From CAYRCJ01 sp964422785 (GTDB lineage Bacteria > Patescibacteriota > Minisyncoccia > UBA11713 > 2-01-FULL-45-33), in NCBI GenBank assembly GCA_964422785.1, contig CAYRCJ010000016.1:1-16251 (forward strand): 16,251 bases of DNA, in the 5' to 3' direction. The notes under the pieces are model-generated. The model was given only the letters and a program-made list of their open reading frames with translations, did not search any database and was not told where the DNA came from. Below, piece after piece: positions 12,322-16,251 of the stretch; within the stretch, counting starts at the first letter, position 1; each line of letters begins with the position of its first letter. Made by a program: the position numbers and the translations under genes.

Positions 12322-12357
12322 AGCCCCCCGATGGCCATCGGGGGGCTTTCTTTTTTA
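12322..12357 (+). terminator. Strong terminator after the Cys-rich mini-protein
   Basis: A 26-bp perfect palindrome (12322-12347) ending in CTTTCTTTTTT. Its centre CCGATGGCCATCGG is identical to that at 3751-3764. Confidence 0.9.
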
Positions 12358-12366
12358 TATGGAGTT

Positions 12367-12374
12367 GCTAAAGT
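12367..12374 (+). promoter_or_regulatory. Extended -10 element before comM
   Basis: TGCTAAAGT (12366-12374 including the TG) matches the minus-strand -10 at 7037-7032. It lies 8 nt before ATG 12383 and would make that start leaderless. The -35 is poor. Confidence 0.4.
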
Positions 12375-12382
12375 CCTCAAGT

Positions 12383-13903
12383 ATGGCAACCAAACTTCAT
12401 TCGGCGGAAATTGTAGGAATCGGCGCAAAAATAATAGACGTTGAGATCGACCTTTCGCCCGGTTTGTTCAGTTTCGCGATTGTCGGGCTGGCGGATAAAG
12501 CCGTGGCTGAATCCAAAGAGCGCGTTTCGGCGGCGATAAAAAGTTTGGGCGCCAGATCTCCTCAAAAGAAAAATCAAAGAGTAATAATTTCTCTGGCTCC
12601 GGCGGATCTCAAAAAAGAAGGCCCGGTTTTTGATTTGGCCATTGCCTTGTCTTATCTTCTTGCCTCAAAACAAACGGAGTTTAATCCAAAAGGAAAAATT
12701 TTCCTGGGAGAACTGGCGCTCGACGGCACGCTTCGCCCGATAAGAGGAATCTTGGCGCTTGCGGAAGAAATCAAAAATAAAGGCTTTGATGAAATGTTTG
12801 TCCCAAAGGGAAACGGGGCGGAAGCCGCTCTCATAGACGGCATAAAAGTATTCGAAGCATCTTCCCTGGAAGATATCGTCGAGCACCTAGAAGGAAAGGT
12901 TTTGATATCCGAGCAGCCAAGGACTAAATTTTCTTTGAGCGAATCTGTTTATTCAACTGATTTTTCGGATGTGCGCGGCCAGGAATCCGCGAAAAGAGGA
13001 TTGGAAATCGCCGCCGCCGGCGCGCACAACGCCTTGATGATCGGCCCTCCCGGCACCGGGAAAACAATGCTGGCCAAAGCGTTTTCCTCAATTCTTCCTC
13101 CTCTTTCAAAAGAAGAGGCATTAGAAGTTACGAAAATACATTCTATTTCCGGCACAATGAAAGAAGACCTGGCGATTTTAAAAGAACGGCCGTTCAGAAA
13201 TCCTCATCATACTTCGTCCTATGTTTCGTTGGTCGGCGGCGGGTCATATCCCAAGCCCGGAGAAATCACCCTGGCGCACCGCGGAGTTTTGTTTTTGGAT
13301 GAATTCGCTGAGTTTGAACGCCGCGTAATAGAAGCGCTCCGCCAGCCGCTGGAAGATAAGGTTATAACAGTCTCCCGCGCTCGAGCTACGCTAAATTTCC
13401 CCGCGCAGATAATGCTTATCTTGGCTATGAACCCATGCCCATGCGGAAACTTAGGCTCCCAAAAAGCGTGCATTTGCACAACATCCACAGTAAACAGGTA
13501 TCAAAGAAAAATATCCGGACCCATCATCGACAGAATAGATCTTTGGCTCGGAGTTTATGGGATCGAACACAAAAAATTGGAAGATGACCGCGCCTCCGGA
13601 GAAAGCTCTATGAAAATACGCTCCAGGGTTGAACGTGCCAGAGAAATCCAAAAGAAAAGATTTAGCGACAGCAAAATTTTAACCAACGCGGAGATGTCTG
13701 TGAGAGACATAAAAAAGTACTGCTCTCTGGACAGTGAATCAAAATCAATCCTCCAGCAGGCGGCGATGAAACTCGATCTTTCGCCCAGATCATACCATCG
13801 GGTCATAAAACTCGCCCGCACAATCGCGGATCTCGAACAAAGCAAAGAAATAAAGAAAGAACATCTTTTGGAGGCTTTACAATATAGACCAAAAATGATA
13901 TAG
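12383..13903 (+). CDS. comM: ComM/YifB-type Mg-chelatase-like AAA+ ATPase
   Basis: 506 residues from ATG 12383 (514 from the upstream ATG 12359), the usual ComM/YifB length. The N-terminal Lon-like ChlI domain (SAEIVGIGAKIIDVEIDLSPGL, FSFAIVGLADKAVAESKERV) is followed by the AAA+ core with Walker A GPPGTGKT (229-236 in long numbering), FRNPHHTSS, Walker B GVLFLDEF (309-316) and the cysteine cluster NPCPCGNLG...CICT. ComM is a hexameric helicase that promotes branch migration of transformed DNA during recombination. I prefer ATG 12383 because an extended -10 lies 8 nt before it and inside the longer version; homologues also begin close to the KLHSA segment. An open short-gap run into 13919 suggests an operon. 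Confidence 0.92.
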   Translation: MATKLHSAEIVGIGAKIIDVEIDLSPGLFSFAIVGLADKAVAESKERVSAAIKSLGARSPQKKNQRVIISLAPADLKKEGPVFDLAIALSYLLASKQTEFNPKGKIFLGELALDGTLRPIRGILALAEEIKNKGFDEMFVPKGNGAEAALIDGIKVFEASSLEDIVEHLEGKVLISEQPRTKFSLSESVYSTDFSDVRGQESAKRGLEIAAAGAHNALMIGPPGTGKTMLAKAFSSILPPLSKEEALEVTKIHSISGTMKEDLAILKERPFRNPHHTSSYVSLVGGGSYPKPGEITLAHRGVLFLDEFAEFERRVIEALRQPLEDKVITVSRARATLNFPAQIMLILAMNPCPCGNLGSQKACICTTSTVNRYQRKISGPIIDRIDLWLGVYGIEHKKLEDDRASGESSMKIRSRVERAREIQKKRFSDSKILTNAEMSVRDIKKYCSLDSESKSILQQAAMKLDLSPRSYHRVIKLARTIADLEQSKEIKKEHLLEALQYRPKMI

Positions 13904-13918
13904 TTGGAAAAGAAGAAA

Positions 13919-14278
13919 ATGGGCATTTCGATGAAAACCGGCATTTTGGGAATGGGGCTCGTAGATTTCGATAAGATGGAGTGCTGCGCCTTAGCGCATG
14001 CTTTTGCAAGAAATCCTGATCTTGTTAAGAAAACGCTGGAGTTGAAAGCAATTCCCGCAAAGAAACTGAAAATCTTTGGAAACATAATGATAAATAGTTT
14101 GTCTCTATCGTTCAGGCCGAATGAGGAGATGAAACTTGCCTACAACTTATTTGCCCGCGCTGAAGAAAGGCGTCTAAATTCAGACGCGAAATCCAAATTG
14201 GTTTGTCCTCACTCCGAGCAAAGCCATCTCCTGGCATTGCAATCTGTCTTATCAAAACTTTCGGCCGCGATAAACTAG
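13919..14278 (+). CDS. Unknown 119-residue protein
   Basis: 119 residues from ATG 13919; the frame extends to TTG 13904, one base beyond the comM stop. A purine-rich GGAAAAGAAG precedes the ATG. The chain is mostly helical in appearance (LVKKTLELKAIPAKKLKIF, EEMKLAYNLFARAEERRLNSDAK), with Cys residues at CCALAH and VCPHSEQ. I do not recognise a family. It lies between comM and the 14292 gene with gaps of 15 and 13 nt, so it is probably co-transcribed with both. Confidence 0.5.
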   Translation: MGISMKTGILGMGLVDFDKMECCALAHAFARNPDLVKKTLELKAIPAKKLKIFGNIMINSLSLSFRPNEEMKLAYNLFARAEERRLNSDAKSKLVCPHSEQSHLLALQSVLSKLSAAIN

Positions 14279-14291
14279 AAAGGAGGAAAAC

Positions 14292-14722
14292 ATGATCGAT
14301 ACTGACGATCTCGAGGACACCGGTCTTTTTGAAGCGATGCGTGAAGAGTCATTCTCTATGATTTTTGAAATCGAATGGCCTGGGGCAAGCGGGCTTACGA
14401 ACGAACAGCTGCTCAAGCTCTTTGAATACGAAAAAGCCGGAATGGTGAAAAGAATAAGCGCGCCGGATAAATGGGTATATGAATTTTCGGCCGCCGACAT
14501 CAAAGAAGCATGGATTTTTGATCTCATAGAAAAACAACAAATGGAATTTAATAAAACACAAAACTNNNNNNNNNNNNNNNNNNNNNNNNNNNNNNNNNNN
14601 NNNNNNNNNNNNNNNNNNNNNNNNNNNNNNNNNNNNNNNNNNNNNNNNNNNNNNNNNNNNNNNNNTGGATTTTTGATCTCATAGAAAAACAACAAATGGA
14701 ATTTAATAAAACACAAAACTAA
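14292..14722 (+). CDS. Unknown 91-residue acidic protein, interrupted by an artificial gap
   Basis: A strong Shine-Dalgarno (AAAGGAGG, 5-nt spacer) precedes ATG 14292. The protein starts MIDTDDLEDTGLFEAMREES and ends KEAWIFDLIEKQQMEFNKTQN. It is acidic, with a WVYEFSAADIKEAWIF stretch that may form a helix-turn-helix-like end, but no family is recognised. A 100-N run (14566-14665) is flanked by identical 55-bp copies (14511-14565 and 14666-14720). Joining these copies gives a continuous 91-codon frame ending in the TAA at 14720-14722, so the gene is probably whole and the gap false. Confidence 0.6.
14511..14720. other. Assembly gap of 100 N flanked by a 55-bp duplicate
   Basis: Bases 14511-14565 and 14666-14720 are identical, and exactly 100 N (14566-14665) lie between them. 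This is the usual sign of two contig ends that overlap but were scaffolded with a default-size gap. Confidence 0.9.
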
Positions 14723-14723
14723 A

Positions 14724-14757
14724 ACGCCCTGTCGGATGACGGGGCGTTTTTTTATTT
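14724..14757. terminator. Bidirectional terminator between convergent genes
   Basis: A 10-bp stem with one T-G pair (14724-14733 with 14738-14747), GGAT loop, then seven T and more after on the plus strand; on the minus strand the tail is TTTTAGTTTT. It serves the 14292 gene and the convergent peptidase gene. Confidence 0.85.
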
Positions 14758-14768
14758 TTCGGAGAAAT

Positions 14769-15782
14769 TTAAAAAGGATTTTTTGCTCCGCGGATTTCGA
14801 AGTGAAGATGGCAACCGGTTGATTTTCCCGAGTTTCCGATATTTCCTATCTGAGCGCCCTGAGAGACGTATTGCCCCACGCTGGCCAGCACCGCCGAAAG
14901 ATGGCCGTAGACAGTTTGGGTGCCGTTGGGATGCGCGATGGCGATATACCATCCATACCCTCCGTTCCAGCCGTTGGCACGCGCGATTATGACAGTCCCG
15001 GAGGCTGAAGCGTAGATTGGAGTCCCGCAGCTGTCTGCGAGATCAACTCCGTTAAACCCGTGAATGCCCTGACTTTTGCGGCCTCCTGTTATAGGACGCA
15101 TGAAATAATTTCCCAAGTCAGGTCCCGAACCTCCTCGGTAACGATTTGTGTGAACACTAAGCGGCGATTGAACGGGAGTAGAAAATTCCGCATCCGGAAT
15201 TATTATGGTTGTTCCTTCTTCCAGATCTCCGGAAACGCCTGCCTGGCCGGCAGGCAGGTTATTGTAAGAAATAATTTCTTCGGCGTCGCTCTTAAATCTT
15301 TTGGCCAAAGATTTTACCGTATCTCCCTTTTTAACTTTATATTGAATCCCGGAAATAGGCAGAATAACCAAAACATCTCCCGGACTTACAAGATCGCCTC
15401 GTTTCATATTATTCGCCCAGTAGATTGTGCTGACGCTCACCCCGAACATATCGGCTATCTTGGATAATGTATCTCCGGAATGGACAGTATAGGTCGTGAT
15501 CTGATCCAGTTTGTATGAATCAACATCGGCAAGGCTGCCCATCGGGCCGACAACCGGCAAGATAGAAGAGTTTTCAACAAAATCCATCGAGGCGCCTCCG
15601 GTGGCCGGAAGCTGGTCCGAAGTGGCCGGCGCGTTTAAAAGCGGGATGTTCTGGGAATTATAAACAGGCTTGCTTGTATCCTGGCCCAAAATATTATCAA
15701 AAAACGACAATAGACCGGCATGTGCCGGGCGGGCGACGCTTAGAACAGTAATAAATGAGGAAATTACGACTGTAAAAAACAA
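14769..15782 (-). CDS. Secreted LysM-M23 murein endopeptidase
   Basis: 337 residues from TTG 15782. A signal peptide (SSFITVLSVARPAHA, cleavage after AHA near 22) leads to a linker, LysM1 (about 97-142, YTVHSGDTLSKIADMFGVS), LysM2 (about 147-196, YKVKKGDTVKSLAKRF) and an M23 metallopeptidase domain (about 239-335). The M23 motifs are HGFNGVDLAD, YGHL and CHLHFEIRG (H325, H327). The usual H-x3-D zinc spacing appears as H241-x5-D247, so ligand assignment at this point is uncertain. It would bind peptidoglycan and cut peptide cross-links outside the cell. LysM2 contains a palindrome-encoded LPAGQAG insert. The true N-terminus may be longer: ISKKALFLFF lies in frame upstream without an ATG, GTG or TTG, and would supply the missing basic n-region. 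Confidence 0.9.
   Translation of the reverse strand: MFFTVVISSFITVLSVARPAHAGLLSFFDNILGQDTSKPVYNSQNIPLLNAPATSDQLPATGGASMDFVENSSILPVVGPMGSLADVDSYKLDQITTYTVHSGDTLSKIADMFGVSVSTIYWANNMKRGDLVSPGDVLVILPISGIQYKVKKGDTVKSLAKRFKSDAEEIISYNNLPAGQAGVSGDLEEGTTIIIPDAEFSTPVQSPLSVHTNRYRGGSGPDLGNYFMRPITGGRKSQGIHGFNGVDLADSCGTPIYASASGTVIIARANGWNGGYGWYIAIAHPNGTQTVYGHLSAVLASVGQYVSQGAQIGNIGNSGKSTGCHLHFEIRGAKNPF
15238..15258. repeat. GC-rich palindrome inside the LysM2 region
   Basis: CCTGCCTG (15238-15245) and CAGGCAGG (15251-15258) are inverted arms around GCCGG. On the minus strand it encodes LPAGQAG within NNLPAGQAGVSGD, splitting the second LysM domain. Confidence 0.8.
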
Positions 15783-15977
15783 AAAAAGCGCCTTTTTTGA
15801 TATAGTTGGTTCTTCGAAAATAAGCCTAAAAGTCTAAATTAAATCTATGCTTTGCGGGCAAAAAACATTATTCTGTATGCATTTATTGCCCGCCATGCTT
15901 CAGTTCGACCGTCCCCCTAATGGTAGCCCTTCCGGAGGCCAAATTCAACCTTGACAAAGGGGGGCTGTGGATTGATT
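15783..15977. other. Divergent intergenic region with long-loop hairpin
   Basis: The region separates the peptidase and helicase genes. GCGGGCAA (15854-15861) pairs with TTGCCCGC (15886-15893) across a 24-nt AT-rich loop. CCCCCT (15914-15919) and AGGGGG (15958-15963) could form a second stem around a smaller CCTTCCGGAGG hairpin. A perfect -35 TTGACA is at 15951-15956, but no good -10 follows at the right distance. Two DnaA-box-like 9-mers lie at 15966 and 15977. No gene is seen. Confidence 0.45.
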
Positions 15978-16251
15978 GTGGATAGATATATGGAGTTGAA
16001 CCTAAAACAAAAAGAGGCCGTAGAAACAACCGAGGGGCCGGTTTTGGTGATTGCCGGGGCGGGCGCCGGAAAAACCAAGGTAATTATCGAGAGAATAAAA
16101 AAAATAATCTCAAATGGGATAAATCCGAAGTCTATTTTGGCGGTTACTTTCACCAACAAAGCGGCGGGGGAGATGAAAGAAAGACTTGGGTTGGCATCCG
16201 AGCCTTTTATCGGAACGTTTCATGCGCTCGGCCTCTTTATCGTCAAAGAAA
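15978..16251 (+). CDS. UvrD/Rep/PcrA-family superfamily 1 helicase, 5' part
   Basis: Only the first 91 or so codons are present; the gene runs off the window. Visible motifs: the Q-motif region LNLKQKEAV, Walker A AGAGAGKT, motif Ia AVTFTNKAAGEMKER, and GTFHALGLFIVK. These identify a UvrD/PcrA/Rep-type 3'-5' DNA helicase acting in repair and replication restart. Start choice: GTG 15978 (VDRYMELN) gives the few residues usually found before the LN-x-KQ motif; ATG 15990 is also possible. No strong Shine-Dalgarno is seen for either. It is divergent from the LysM-M23 gene. Confidence 0.9.
   Translation, partial: MDRYMELNLKQKEAVETTEGPVLVIAGAGAGKTKVIIERIKKIISNGINPKSILAVTFTNKAAGEMKERLGLASEPFIGTFHALGLFIVKE

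Noticed and set aside
15895..15965. tRNA-like fragments (TAATGGTAG, GTTCGAC) before the helicase gene
   Set aside because: The pieces do not fall in the right order and no acceptor stem closes them, so no tRNA or remnant is claimed.
1..16251. CRISPR array, insertion sequence or prophage
   Set aside because: No regularly spaced direct repeats, transposase, integrase or phage structural motifs are visible.

Overview
This window looks like part of a chromosome from a small-genome bacterium of the Patescibacteria/CPR type, probably Parcubacteria-like. The evidence is circumstantial. Genes are short and tightly packed. There is a two-function phosphoglucose/phosphomannose isomerase, a YmdB phosphoesterase next to HU, a DksA-like protein with a degenerate zinc site, and many conserved-looking proteins without a name. 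GC-rich palindromes sit inside reading frames and add peptides such as LPAGQAG, which I associate with these genomes. TGA acts as a normal stop, so this is not a UGA-glycine lineage. No marker gene in the window fixes the phylum.

Layout, left to right. A ferritin-like predicted metal hydrolase (minus) and an HD-domain protein (plus) fire from back-to-back promoters. A glutaredoxin-like protein and the Pgi/Pmi isomerase form a minus-strand pair. A TrpF-like TIM-barrel protein has its own promoter and terminator. An operon mpl-yraN-fic follows (peptidoglycan recycling ligase, YraN nuclease-fold protein, Fic AMP-transferase), ending at a strong terminator. Then come tRNA-Pro(UGG), a PD-(D/E)XK-like protein (minus), a MazG-like fusion protein (plus), tRNA-Gly(UCC, minus), a membrane protein (minus) and ymdB-HU (minus). 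A plus-strand run holds a one-TM protein, DksA-like/AhpC/small membrane protein, two Cys-rich mini-proteins with strong promoters, comM and two unknown genes. The second unknown gene is cut by a 100-N gap that looks artificial. The window closes with a minus-strand LysM-M23 peptidase and the start of a UvrD-family helicase.

The most striking signal is not a gene. Within 1.4 kb of mpl-yraN coding sequence there are six sites resembling the bacterial ParB-binding site parS (TGTTTCACGTGAAACA), plus extra half-sites. Three differ from the 14-bp core at one base only. This suggests a centromere-like cluster, and hence possible origin proximity, written into the codons of a peptidoglycan-recycling gene. 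No parA, parB or dnaA gene is visible here.

The second theme is expression. Several genes (the metal hydrolase, ymdB, the 9737 gene, the DksA-like gene and comM) have a -10 hexamer only 6-8 nt before the start codon and no Shine-Dalgarno, which points to leaderless mRNAs. Others (HD protein, TrpF-like, fic, mini-proteins, 14292) have strong AGGAGG-type sites. Most plus-strand units end in near-identical palindromic terminators.
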